The notes beneath the pieces were generated by a model that did not search any database, was not told the origin of the DNA, and saw only the letters and a program-made list of their open reading frames with translations. A program made the position numbers and the translations under genes. A DNA stretch of 9,360 bases. Origin: an uncultured Bacteroidota bacterium (GTDB taxonomy: Bacteria; Bacteroidota; Bacteroidia; Chitinophagales; Chitinophagaceae). Location: assembly GCA_903912435.1 (NCBI GenBank), contig CAIWHI010000967.1:1-9360 (forward strand), given 5' to 3'. Position 1 is the stretch's first letter. Every line of letters starts with the position of its first letter. Below, piece after piece: positions 1 through 7,124 of this stretch.

Positions 1-120
1 CCGATCTTAATATTAATGCTTCTTTGGATTGTTTCTGGTTAATGGATCCTTTCCTTCTTCTTCTTTGGTCATGGCTGTTTCTCTATGTCTTGTATTGGGC
101 TGCTTACTTATATGAGACTC

Positions 121-528
121 TTATTGAACTGCTAATGGATTGGTGATTAGGTTGAGCATAAAATCACCCACCAATACTCTTCTAATCGGAGGAAAATTAC
201 AACCCAAAGCCACCTCCCTTCTATCTCCCAGATGCCGCAATAATGGTGTAAATACATCTGCCCCTTTGCGGCAGCACAAACACTGGAATGCATAACAACA
301 TAGAATAGGACTTTTATCCCCCACCAGATTCTCCAATTGCTGGTTTGATAAACCAGCGCAAAATTCATCAACCCGCCTATACTGCACCGCATCTTCATCC
401 ATACCTCCCCTGGCAATGCAATCATAATCGGCTATACTGTCGCATAGTTTTTTCATTATTTCGGATATTGGTTGGGCGGCACAGTGGGATGAGGTAAAAA
501 GAAGGAATAAGAAGAGTATGGGTTTCAT
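121..528 (-). CDS. Small exported cysteine-rich hypothetical protein
   Basis: This 135-residue protein has a clear N-terminal signal peptide: Lys2, then a hydrophobic stretch of about residues 4-12, with a plausible signal peptidase I site after SHCAAQ (residues 14-19). Cys16 does not sit in a good lipobox, so a secreted or periplasmic product is more likely than a lipoprotein. The mature part is rich in cysteine (29, 37, 57, 77, 78, 83, 85, 86, 110), with five packed into residues 77-86. The segment from DKSP to the cysteine cluster (about 71-86) looks like one helix of a HEAT-like repeat, but this is only an impression. The start is ATG after an A-rich stretch with no Shine-Dalgarno, as is usual in Bacteroidetes. 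It lies 52 bp downstream of the small membrane protein gene on the same strand, so the two may share a transcript. I do not recognise a named family, and the function is unknown. Confidence 0.7.
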   Translation of the reverse strand: MKPILFLFLLFTSSHCAAQPISEIMKKLCDSIADYDCIARGGMDEDAVQYRRVDEFCAGLSNQQLENLVGDKSPILCCYAFQCLCCRKGADVFTPLLRHLGDRREVALGCNFPPIRRVLVGDFMLNLITNPLAVQ

Positions 529-580
529 TTTTGTTTTGAACTATGGTTAAGCTGTTTACACAATAAAAGGTATGGCATTT

Positions 581-823
581 TTAATTCATTGCCTTTTTAA
601 TAAATCCAATATAGAAGGTCAATACAAACAATGCAAAATGAATAAATCCCCGAATGGTTAGAAACCCAGGTGATATGGTTGTATTCAAAAACGGAAGGGT
701 AACATTGTAATAGGCAAAATACCAGCTCGCCCCTGCAGTTACAAAAAATGCTCCTGACAAGAACTTACAAGCTTCCTTCCAAACGGTTTCCCTATTCAAA
801 TGTCGTTTATTGAGATAAACCAA
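581..823 (-). CDS. Small two-helix membrane protein, hypothetical
   Basis: This protein of up to 80 residues has two predicted membrane helices, at about residues 20-39 and 59-75, joined by a short polar loop containing LNTTISPG. Its ends are basic (NKRH near the start, KK near the end). There is no ATG in the reading frame between the upstream in-frame stop and the body of the protein. The longest start is TTG at 823, and a second TTG at 799 would give a 72-residue protein beginning with NRETVWKEA. A good Bacteroidetes promoter match overlaps the 823 start; if it is used, transcription begins downstream of that codon and 799 is the real start. The cysteine-rich exported protein gene follows on the same strand. 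I recognise no family. The composition and reading frame look genuine, but the function is unknown. Confidence 0.6.
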   Translation of the reverse strand: MVYLNKRHLNRETVWKEACKFLSGAFFVTAGASWYFAYYNVTLPFLNTTISPGFLTIRGFIHFALFVLTFYIGFIKKAMN

Positions 824-851
824 AAGTAATGCAAAATGTGAGGATTTGCAA
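821..851 (-). promoter_or_regulatory. Bacteroidetes-type promoter (TTG-N20-TAnnTTTG)
   Basis: On the minus strand, a TTG at 851-849 is followed after 20 bp by TACTTTTG at 828-821, an exact match to the Bacteroidetes -7 consensus TAnnTTTG with normal spacing to the -33 element. Transcription would start roughly at 812-816, just ahead of the TTG codon at 799 of the small membrane protein, and could also serve the exported protein gene behind it. Short AT-rich matches occur by chance, so support is moderate. Confidence 0.35.
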
Positions 852-1017
852 TAATATTACCAGGTAAATTTCGGTATATTTGGAGTTTTCGCCAACAACA
901 ATCGAGCTAGCCACCTATTTCCATAATAACACACAATGAATTTTACTAAAACCAACAACAATAAAACAGGTAAATACCACCTCATTCAAAAATGTATAAC
1001 TTAGCCTCTCACATTCA
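829..1017. other. Intergenic region between divergent genes
   Basis: This AT-rich stretch of about 190 bp separates the minus-strand membrane protein gene from the plus-strand YcxB-like gene, so it should carry both promoters. It contains the minus-strand promoter described separately, a lone plus-strand TATATTTG (875-882), and an 11-bp direct repeat CCAACAACAAT at 892-902 and 952-962, spaced exactly 60 bp apart. A 22-codon frame at 936-1004 has no coding support. I see no RNA gene. Confidence 0.5.
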
Positions 1018-1527
1018 ATGCCTATGAAATTCAGAGGATCAATTAGTAAAGAGGATTATATACGGCTGGAAATGGGATTATATTATAACAAGCCTATTCC
1101 TATAATTATGCCCATAATGAGTGTAGGTGGATTGATAGTGGCTATGTATTATGTGAAGTCGGTAGAAAATTTTAATCACCTCTTTTTTATGGTGATTATG
1201 GTAACATGCGCCTATCTGTTTATGGTGCCGGGTATGCTTTATTCAAAGGCCAAGCAGGCTTATAATAGCATGATGATATTACACGAGGTGGTAGATTATG
1301 AAATTGGCCATGATGGAATTTATGCAGAGGGGCTTTCTTATGCTTCATCTTATACCTATGATAAATTCATAAAACTGGAAGAGGTGGGTAAATTTTTCCT
1401 TTTCTATTCCGATTCACTAAATAAGGTACTCATTCCCAAAGGTGGTTTAAGCCCCGATGAGGTAAAACAACTTAGGCATATCTTCCGTTTTATTGAGGTG
1501 ATAAAAACTAAAAAGTTTTTGAAATAA
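1018..1527 (+). CDS. YcxB-like family membrane protein
   Basis: This 169-residue protein has the usual plan of the YcxB-like family. A short cytoplasmic N-terminus with FRGSISKEDY (residues 5-14) is followed by two membrane helices at about 27-46 and 54-74. After these comes a soluble C-terminal domain with the family-like elements YEIGHDGIYAE (94-104), a Tyr-Asp-Lys-Phe segment near 114-117, EEVGKFFLFYSD (121-132) and the IPKGGLSPDE segment (139-148). The molecular function of this family is not established; it is an inner-membrane protein with a small C-terminal beta-rich domain. ATG at 1018 is used here; ATG at 1024, two codons on, is equally plausible because neither has a Shine-Dalgarno. 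It is transcribed alone, divergent from the small membrane protein gene and convergent with the amidohydrolase gene, with a strong hairpin in between. Confidence 0.75.
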   Translation: MPMKFRGSISKEDYIRLEMGLYYNKPIPIIMPIMSVGGLIVAMYYVKSVENFNHLFFMVIMVTCAYLFMVPGMLYSKAKQAYNSMMILHEVVDYEIGHDGIYAEGLSYASSYTYDKFIKLEEVGKFFLFYSDSLNKVLIPKGGLSPDEVKQLRHIFRFIEVIKTKKFLK

Positions 1528-1552
1528 ATGATTCCTGCAAAAAGAAAAAAAA

Positions 1553-1589
1553 TGCGGTCAGCACCGCTTTTTTCAGCGGTCAGACCGCA
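1553..1589. terminator. Bidirectional hairpin terminator between convergent genes
   Basis: TGCGGTC (1553-1559) pairs with GACCGCA (1583-1589), and inside this ACCGC (1563-1567) pairs with GCGGT (1576-1580), leaving an 8-base T-rich loop and a small internal loop. An A-run lies just to the left and TTTTT (1591-1595) just to the right, so the element can act as an intrinsic terminator in both directions: for the YcxB-like gene ending at 1527 and the amidohydrolase gene ending at 1634. The same bases can instead form two small side-by-side hairpins (1554-1567 and 1576-1588). Confidence 0.75.
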
Positions 1590-1633
1590 ATTTTTGGCGA
1601 GGTTAGCCTGTAAAGAAACAAAATGTATTTATT

Positions 1634-2938
1634 TTACTTCACTTTATTCGCCTTGCCATAATCAAACACAATCTGACAAAAAGCCTTGATGCCGAGGTCA
1701 AAACCACTTTCATCGATATAAAAACTAGTAGTGTGGTGGCCGGGAGCTTTTTTAGGGTCCGCGCCTTTGGGCATTCCACCCAGGTAGAAAAAGAAAGATG
1801 GCGCCTTCAGTCCATAAAAGCTAAAATCTTCCGCACCTGTCACCCAGTTTCGCTCTTTTACATGATCCCTACCAGCCGCAGCCTGCAATGAGGGCAAAGT
1901 ATTAGACACCAGTGTAGGCGTATTATATACAACCGGGCATGCAGGGTCTATATTAAACTCAACACTAGCCCCTGCCGATGCTGCAATCATCTCCACTGTG
2001 CGCTTCATTCGGGTATGGATGTCATGCTGCATGGCTGTGTCAAGGGTTCTTATAGTTCCGGTCATTATGCATTCATCAGGTATAATATTGTGCCTAACTC
2101 CGCTATTGATGGTAGCCACAGTAATCACCGCCGGAGCCTTGGTAATGTCTTCCTGACGGCTGATAATGGTTTGCAATCCGTTAATGATTTGTGCAGAAAC
2201 TACGATAGGGTCTATCCCCTTCCATGCCTGGGAGCCATGTGCGCCCTTACCTTTTACTTTTATGGTAAACCAATCGCAGGCAGCCATAAACCCTCCTGCC
2301 TTGTACTCAATATTTCCGGCTTCAATATCGCTTTCTATATGCAGGCCAAAGGCGGCATCCACCTTAGGATCATCCATTACCCCGGCGTCCACCATACCAG
2401 ATGCACCACCAGTTTCACCTTCAGGCACACCTTCTTCGGCAGGTTGAAAGAGAAATATGATGGTTCCCGGCACATCCTTCTTCATTTTGGTAAGTACCTC
2501 GGCAGTACCCATGAGCATTGCGGTATGGCTATCATGGCCACATGCATGCATTACGCCCACTTTTTTGCCATTATATTCTGATGCGGCTTTTGATGCAAAG
2601 GGTATGTCAACAGCCTCGGTAATGGGCAGCCCATCCATATCGGCGCGAAGCAATAATACAGGGCCGGGTTTGCCACCATGTAAAATACCGGTTACCCCTG
2701 TCGTGGCTATGCCTGTCTTCACCACAAGCCCCAGGCTTTTTAGATGGTCTGCCACAATCTTGCTGGTGCGCACCTCTCTGTTACCCAATTCGGGGTTTTG
2801 GTGAAAATCCCTGCGCCATTTCACCACTTGTGGCATTTCGGCTTTTACCAGGTTTTCATAATCCTTTGGCATATTTGATTGCCCCAGGCATACACTGCCG
2901 GCTAATAATAATATACCAACAACAATTGACTTTATCAT
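1634..2938 (-). CDS. Exported M20D-family amidohydrolase (IAA-amino acid/hippurate hydrolase-like)
   Basis: This 434-residue zinc-type amidohydrolase is of the M20D group, whose members cleave N-acyl or aryl-acyl amino acids and related amides. The N-terminus is a signal peptide (hydrophobic residues about 4-17, probable cleavage after CLGQ at 17-20), so the enzyme acts in the periplasm or outside the cell. Visible family motifs in order are DFHQNPELG (44-52), ADMDGLP (99-105), HACGHDSH (131-138) with likely metal ligands Cys133 and His135, PAEEG (166-170) with the general-base and ligand glutamates, GLH with His200, the dimerisation-domain segment GKGAHGSQAW (230-239), GAEDFSFYG (368-376) and GHHTTSFYIDE (400-410) with the last histidine ligand. 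All catalytic positions look intact and the length is normal plus the leader. The exact substrate cannot be read from sequence. It lies 25 bp downstream of the helicase gene and is probably co-transcribed with it. Confidence 0.92.
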   Translation of the reverse strand: MIKSIVVGILLLAGSVCLGQSNMPKDYENLVKAEMPQVVKWRRDFHQNPELGNREVRTSKIVADHLKSLGLVVKTGIATTGVTGILHGGKPGPVLLLRADMDGLPITEAVDIPFASKAASEYNGKKVGVMHACGHDSHTAMLMGTAEVLTKMKKDVPGTIIFLFQPAEEGVPEGETGGASGMVDAGVMDDPKVDAAFGLHIESDIEAGNIEYKAGGFMAACDWFTIKVKGKGAHGSQAWKGIDPIVVSAQIINGLQTIISRQEDITKAPAVITVATINSGVRHNIIPDECIMTGTIRTLDTAMQHDIHTRMKRTVEMIAASAGASVEFNIDPACPVVYNTPTLVSNTLPSLQAAAGRDHVKERNWVTGAEDFSFYGLKAPSFFFYLGGMPKGADPKKAPGHHTTSFYIDESGFDLGIKAFCQIVFDYGKANKVK

Positions 2939-2963
2939 AGAGCAAAATAAAAATTAGCACCAA

Positions 2964-4292
2964 TTATTTAGCTACCTCAATCCTTACTTTTTTGTTCTTT
3001 ATTTTTTCATTCTTAATCAATTGCAGCACACCACTCACTTTTACTTTTCGCACAGCTACAAACGAAAAGAAATCTTTTACCTCAATCAGGCCAATATCTT
3101 CCTTCTTCAATTCTCCTTTTTGACCCAGGAAACCCACTATATCAATCTTGTTTACCTTATCCTTTTTACCTGCGGCAATAAACAAGGTTGACCATTTTGG
3201 CTTTTCAGGTAACTCATAGGACTCTTCCAATATAATCTCTTCAATATCCTGGGCTACATAGCTTGGTAGCTCTTCCTCACCATGAAGGATAATGATGGCT
3301 GTTCCACTTGCATCCATACGCGCGGTTCGTCCATTGCGGTGTATAAAACTATCCTCGGTATGGGGCAAGTGGTAATGTATGATGTAACGTATATTAGGTA
3401 TATCCAAGCCACGTGAAGCAAGATCGGTAGTCACCAATACATTCACTGTTCCATTTCTGAACTTGCATAAAGCACTATCGCGCTCCTGCTGCTCCATTGC
3501 ACCATGATAAAATTCGTTCACAATGCCCTTTTGGGTGAGCAAGGTACTTGTGCGCTCCACTGCTTCCCTATGGTTGCAAAATACAATTGCTGACCTGTTG
3601 CCCAATGAACATATTAACTTAAACAGGGTATCTGACTTGTCTTTTTCATCTGATGCCACCCATTTTATTGCCAGTTGGTTATCATCCTCGGCTCCCTCTA
3701 CAATAAAATTGAGCCTTGCAGGTTCGTTCAGGGTAATGAATTCCGGTATTTCTACGGTGTTAGTTGCAGATGTAAGTATCCTTTTTGAGAGAGCAGGTAA
3801 AGAAGTGATGATAAATTCCATCTCCTCATGAAATCCAAGCTCTAATGATTTGTCAAACTCATCGAGTACCAACGACTTTATTGAATTCTGGGTGATATTG
3901 CCCCTTCTTATATGGTCTGAAATACGACCGGGGGTACCCACCAACACAGCCGGAGGTTGCTTTAGATTATTTTCTTCAGTTTCGCGAAGATGCCCACCGT
4001 AGCAGGCAGTTATCTTCAACCCTGTACCCATTGACTTAAAAACCAATTCAATCTGTTGCGCCAACTCACGAGATGGCACTATTATCATGGCCTGGGTATT
4101 TTTGTTGGCAGGGTCTATGGTTTCAATTATTGGCAGCAGGTAAGCAAGCGTTTTACCACTACCCGTTGCTGATAATAATACAATATCGTCATGTTTTTTA
4201 TTGGCCTCAATAGAGGCTATCTGCATATCATTAAGTGATTCAATCTTTAAGTTGGAAAGAATGTCTTTTATTGAATAATTACTTTTTTGCAT
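2964..4292 (-). CDS. DEAD-box RNA helicase with DbpA-type RNA-binding domain
   Basis: This is an ATP-dependent RNA helicase, probably acting in ribosome assembly or RNA remodelling like DbpA. Numbered from the chosen start, the motifs are: motif I SATGSGKT (41-48), Ia PSRELAQQ (73-80), Ib GTPGRI (119-124), motif II DEFD (144-147, Phe in place of the usual Ala), motif III SAT (175-177), VFCNHR (237-242), the RGLDIPN segment (294-300) and motif VI HRNGRTAR (318-325). The last 75 or so residues (about 366-439) match a DbpA RNA-binding domain, with the characteristic KKDKVNKIDIVGFL and IGLIEVKDFFSFV patterns. The frame is open to an ATG at 4370, but the extra 26 residues do not resemble helicase sequence. 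I therefore chose the internal ATG at 4292, giving 442 residues, close to the family norm. There is no Shine-Dalgarno. The gene is divergent from the lipoprotein gene and precedes the amidohydrolase gene on the same strand. Confidence 0.93.
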   Translation of the reverse strand: MQKSNYSIKDILSNLKIESLNDMQIASIEANKKHDDIVLLSATGSGKTLAYLLPIIETIDPANKNTQAMIIVPSRELAQQIELVFKSMGTGLKITACYGGHLRETEENNLKQPPAVLVGTPGRISDHIRRGNITQNSIKSLVLDEFDKSLELGFHEEMEFIITSLPALSKRILTSATNTVEIPEFITLNEPARLNFIVEGAEDDNQLAIKWVASDEKDKSDTLFKLICSLGNRSAIVFCNHREAVERTSTLLTQKGIVNEFYHGAMEQQERDSALCKFRNGTVNVLVTTDLASRGLDIPNIRYIIHYHLPHTEDSFIHRNGRTARMDASGTAIIILHGEEELPSYVAQDIEEIILEESYELPEKPKWSTLFIAAGKKDKVNKIDIVGFLGQKGELKKEDIGLIEVKDFFSFVAVRKVKVSGVLQLIKNEKIKNKKVRIEVAK

Positions 4293-4407
4293 TCGCAATG
4301 TGTTTATTGGCACTATATATTTGGCCTGAAAAATATAAAGGTACGTGTTTTTTAAGTCTGCCTTATCCACTACTACCCGAAATGGTGTTACCTAATAACA
4401 AAGGGCT

Positions 4408-4415
4408 TATTTTTG
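4408..4415 (+). promoter_or_regulatory. Possible -7 promoter element for the lipoprotein gene
   Basis: TATTTTTG matches the Bacteroidetes -7 consensus TAnnTTTG exactly and lies 12 bp before the ATG at 4428. No proper TTG is found at the expected -33 distance (TGTT at 4386-4389 is the nearest), and the leader RNA would be only a few bases long, so this is weak. Confidence 0.25.
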
Positions 4416-4427
4416 CGTTGATATTAT

Positions 4428-4790
4428 ATGAAGTACTTTGGTATTGCTTTGCTGGTATTTTTGGGATTTTATCTGGTTTCCTGTTCCAAAGGGAACGGGC
4501 ATGGTATTAGTGGCACTATCAATGGCAAACCTGCAATAACCTTATATGGCACCAGCAATAAGGGCGCCGACTATTTCCTGCTAAGTACTGATAGCACCAG
4601 CAAGCAACTGGTATATAGTGGGATTACCTTCGATTATTATGCCCTACCCAACTCCAATGATATTGTTATTACCCTTTCTACCTCTCAATATTTAAGGGCA
4701 ACACTTACTAAAACCGGCACCAAAACTGTCTTATACCTGGATACACTATTGGTAAATGTATTTGGTAGCAGGGAATACGATTCAGATTAA
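4428..4790 (+). CDS. Hypothetical lipoprotein
   Basis: This 120-residue protein has a lipoprotein signal: a hydrophobic N-terminus (residues 4-17) ending in the lipobox LVSC with the acylated cysteine at residue 19. The next residues (SKGNG) are not the acidic cluster that marks surface-exported Bacteroidetes lipoproteins, so it may stay on the periplasmic face. The mature part is rich in Ser, Thr, Gly and Tyr with alternating hydrophobic residues (for example YFLLSTDS at 49-56 and KQLVYSGITFDYY at 59-71), suggesting a small beta-sheet domain. I recognise no named family. The start is ATG at 4428 with no Shine-Dalgarno. It is divergent from the helicase gene (135 bp between start codons) and convergent with the SGNH gene, with only 14 bp between the two stops and no clear hairpin there. 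Confidence 0.72.
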   Translation: MKYFGIALLVFLGFYLVSCSKGNGHGISGTINGKPAITLYGTSNKGADYFLLSTDSTSKQLVYSGITFDYYALPNSNDIVITLSTSQYLRATLTKTGTKTVLYLDTLLVNVFGSREYDSD

Positions 4791-4804
4791 TTCTACCGGT
4801 TCTA

Positions 4805-5890
4805 TCATTTCTCATAATTAGGCGTATTGTAGCTGGCCAGGTTATTATAAATCCTATTGGATAAGAAGTACCCCATTGTTTTATGCCCATCATTATTCCA
4901 ATGACCACCATAAGCACCACTGGCTTTGAAAAAGTAGGCGTCAATATTTGTACCCTTTATATTGTTGTCGTCAAAAGTATCACTAAGTGCAACATATTGA
5001 AAATTCTTGCGCTTCATAAATTCTATTATTGAAGGCGCATTATATGGTTTATTACGTACTATCCATATTACCTGACCCTGATTGTAATGATTAACTGTAT
5101 CATATAATTTTTGTGTCAATAACGATATTGAATCATTACTGGTATAGCTTACATAACTCTGTTCTTTTTGAATACCCGCGAATTTACCAAAAGTCATTAT
5201 TGGCATACCTGTTATTTTTATTCTGGCTACTGCACGATATAGCAACCTGAAATAGGCCGAACTTTCATAGTATTTCAAGATGGGATTGGCTGTCAATTTT
5301 TTGTGGATAGCATATTCGGGCGATTTTTTCCAGGTATAGGCCGGTGTCAGATTTTTTGATGAGTCTAATAAAAAGCATGTTGATGGATACCCATTACCAT
5401 TACCAATATTGAATATATCGCGCCACTCAGTAAAATATAATACTATATCTGCATCATATTGCTTAGAAATATAGTCTATGAAATAGTAAGACGATGCCTG
5501 TATAGAGCAGTTCCCTCTTCCAAAATTCACAATTTCTACTTTCCTATTTAGCTTTTTACCCAGGATTTCTTCCATATAGCGGGCAAAATGATTATGGCTA
5601 AAAACATCTATCCCTTCTACAAACGAATCGCCCATGAGCAATATGCGGAGTACTTTTTTGTCATCCTTCCTTTTGGAATAATTCTCCCTGAAGCGGCCAT
5701 CATAGTTGGTTTTGCCTACATAAAGCCCCTCTACTGCCTTATAGTAATCAATATTGGGCCTGTTAAGGCTGCCATATACAGGATTATAGTATTTAAGCGT
5801 AGGAGGGGTAATTCTGGTGGTTTTCAGAAAAAACTCAATCCCTAACGTTGTAATACCAAAGGTGACTATAAACAAAATCAGGTTTTTCAT
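4805..5890 (-). CDS. SGNH/GDSL-hydrolase-like protein paired with MBOAT
   Basis: This 361-residue protein begins with a single hydrophobic segment (about residues 3-17) that acts as a signal anchor or signal peptide, placing the rest outside the cytoplasm. SGNH-type blocks are visible: LLMGDSFVEG (84-93) with the candidate nucleophile Ser89, NFGRGNCS (122-129) as block II, and GGHWNNDGH (328-336) as the block V region with candidate catalytic His336. The acidic residue normally just before this histidine block is not obvious (see findings). Its start lies 9 bp after the stop of the MBOAT gene, and MBOAT plus SGNH is the standard arrangement of acetylation systems such as those for alginate and other exopolysaccharides. 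In these systems the membrane protein passes an acyl group outward and an SGNH-type partner transfers it to the glycan. The role as acyltransferase rather than esterase is inferred from this neighbourhood; the acceptor glycan is unknown. Confidence 0.82.
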   Translation of the reverse strand: MKNLILFIVTFGITTLGIEFFLKTTRITPPTLKYYNPVYGSLNRPNIDYYKAVEGLYVGKTNYDGRFRENYSKRKDDKKVLRILLMGDSFVEGIDVFSHNHFARYMEEILGKKLNRKVEIVNFGRGNCSIQASSYYFIDYISKQYDADIVLYFTEWRDIFNIGNGNGYPSTCFLLDSSKNLTPAYTWKKSPEYAIHKKLTANPILKYYESSAYFRLLYRAVARIKITGMPIMTFGKFAGIQKEQSYVSYTSNDSISLLTQKLYDTVNHYNQGQVIWIVRNKPYNAPSIIEFMKRKNFQYVALSDTFDDNNIKGTNIDAYFFKASGAYGGHWNNDGHKTMGYFLSNRIYNNLASYNTPNYEK

Positions 5891-5899
5891 AATAATATT

Positions 5900-7117
5900 T
5901 TAAAACTGGAAATAAATGAATGGTGCAGGGATACCTACGGTATACATATACCAGATTACCGCTATCCAGATAGGAATTGCAATTCCATATCTAAGTGCAG
6001 GGCTAATGTCATTGAGAAACTCATGACTTTTCATTCTATTTTCCACAACATCTATTAATAATACTGCACCGGCATAGGTTACGGCAATTATTGCCAGGTC
6101 TTTGGTCATAGTGCTTGAAACACGGTTCACCAACATCCTGTCCAGATAGAACCAGGCTGTTTTAAAATCAGGCGAACGGAAAAACAACCATGCAAGTACC
6201 ACAAAAAAGAAGGTACTTACAGAACTTATAAATGTGAGGAAACCAGATACCAGCTTATTGTTGATTACTACATTTTTGGTGCTGGTCATAACCCATTTAT
6301 GCACTGCCAGGCCCACCCCATGCATACCACCCCACACAATAAAAGTCCAGTTGGCACCATGCCAGAAACCACCTATCAGCATGGTCAGCATCAGGTTGAT
6401 ATAAGTTCGGGCCTTGCTTATCCTGTTTCCATCAAGCCACCATATATAAACATATTCCCTAAGCCATTCGGATAACGAGATATGCCACCTACGCCAAAAA
6501 TCCGTAATATTGGCCGATAGGTATGGTTGGTTAAAATTGTCAATCAGGTCTATACCAAATAACTTGGCACTACCCCTGGCTATATTACTATAACCCGAAA
6601 AGTCGGCATAAATCTGTATAGTAAACATAATAAGGGAAAAGAAAAGCTCGCTTGATGAATAGTAGGTAGGATCTGCAAAAATGTGGTTTACATATTTTGC
6701 AACAGTATCACCAATCAACACCTTCTGAAACATACCCACTGTTATCAGCGAAAAACCGGTCAGAAAATCTTTCTTTACAGGCTTTTCAAGGGTTGCTAAT
6801 TGGGGTAAAATCAATTTAGCCTTTACTATTGGCCCCGAAACCATATGAGGGAATACGCCTACAAACAAACAATAATCGAGTGTATCTTTAGTAGGTAATA
6901 GCTTTTCTCTATAGATATCAAATGTGTAGGAAAGGCTTTGGAAAGTATAAAACGAGATTCCCACAGGCAGCAATACATGTATATGCAGAAAGTCGAGCTT
7001 ATGCCCAAAAGCCAGTTGAAAACTATCAATAAAGAAGTTGAAATACTTAAAGAAACAAAGAATGAGCAGATTGATAAACAAACTAAATAGTAACCAGAAT
7101 TTGCCCGCACGAATTGC
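5900..7117 (-). CDS. MBOAT family O-acyltransferase, 5' end missing
   Basis: This multi-helix membrane O-acyltransferase belongs to the AlgI/PatA-type MBOAT group and moves acyl groups across the membrane for glycan O-acylation. In the open frame (415 codons if read from a GTG at 7147) the conserved parts are LLPVGISFYTFQ (59-70), YADFSGYSN (180-188), ITDFWRRWHISLSEWLREYVY (214-234) with a conserved His222, GGFWHGANW (259-267) with His263, and GGMHG (273-277) with His276. The native sequence starts near residue 12-16 with GKFWLLFSLFINL, which in full-length relatives (about 470-500 residues) is preceded by roughly 70-90 residues carrying the first membrane helices. Those are absent. The frame upstream runs into the reverse complement of the PhyH gene start, so the GTG at 7147 is not a real start. 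The 5' boundary given here is approximate. The SGNH partner follows 9 bp downstream. Confidence 0.85.
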   Translation of the reverse strand, partial: AIRAGKFWLLFSLFINLLILCFFKYFNFFIDSFQLAFGHKLDFLHIHVLLPVGISFYTFQSLSYTFDIYREKLLPTKDTLDYCLFVGVFPHMVSGPIVKAKLILPQLATLEKPVKKDFLTGFSLITVGMFQKVLIGDTVAKYVNHIFADPTYYSSSELFFSLIMFTIQIYADFSGYSNIARGSAKLFGIDLIDNFNQPYLSANITDFWRRWHISLSEWLREYVYIWWLDGNRISKARTYINLMLTMLIGGFWHGANWTFIVWGGMHGVGLAVHKWVMTSTKNVVINNKLVSGFLTFISSVSTFFFVVLAWLFFRSPDFKTAWFYLDRMLVNRVSSTMTKDLAIIAVTYAGAVLLIDVVENRMKSHEFLNDISPALRYGIAIPIWIAVIWYMYTVGIPAPFIYFQF

Positions 7118-7124
7118 GAGCTCG
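7104..7124. other. Abrupt junction between two unlike DNA segments
   Basis: To the left lies AT-rich Bacteroidetes-like coding sequence (MBOAT, minus strand) that is cut off; to the right lies G+C-richer sequence beginning with the Shine-Dalgarno of the PhyH gene (plus strand). The break must fall between the last native MBOAT codons (about 7104-7116) and GAGGA at 7124. No inverted repeat pair, transposase or tRNA marks the site. The palindrome CGAGCTCG lies at 7117-7124, and overlapping GAGCTC and CTCGAG occupy 7118-7126. Confidence 0.75.

Noticed and set aside
13..72. A 19-codon minus-strand frame with a Lys/Glu-rich product, and an open plus-strand frame over 3-148
   Set aside because: The first is simply the frame that continues after the stop of the exported protein gene and has no ribosome site. 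The second is unsupported low-complexity hydrophobic reading opposite it. Nothing convincing lies in 1-120.
875..882. TATATTTG as a plus-strand promoter for the YcxB-like gene
   Set aside because: It is a perfect -7 box, but the nearest upstream TTTG (845-848) is 26 bp away, outside normal spacing, and the start codon is 135 bp downstream.
936..1004. A 22-codon frame upstream of the YcxB-like gene
   Set aside because: It is Asn/Lys/Thr-rich AT-biased sequence with no ribosome site or family resemblance, and looks like chance.
2015..2581. A 188-codon plus-strand frame opposite the amidohydrolase gene
   Set aside because: The minus strand encodes a fully conserved M20D enzyme here; the antisense product has no domain-like features.
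4235..4510. A 91-codon hydrophobic plus-strand frame
   Set aside because: It overlaps the helicase 5' end antisense and the lipoprotein gene in another frame; the lipoprotein has a clear lipobox and is the better call.
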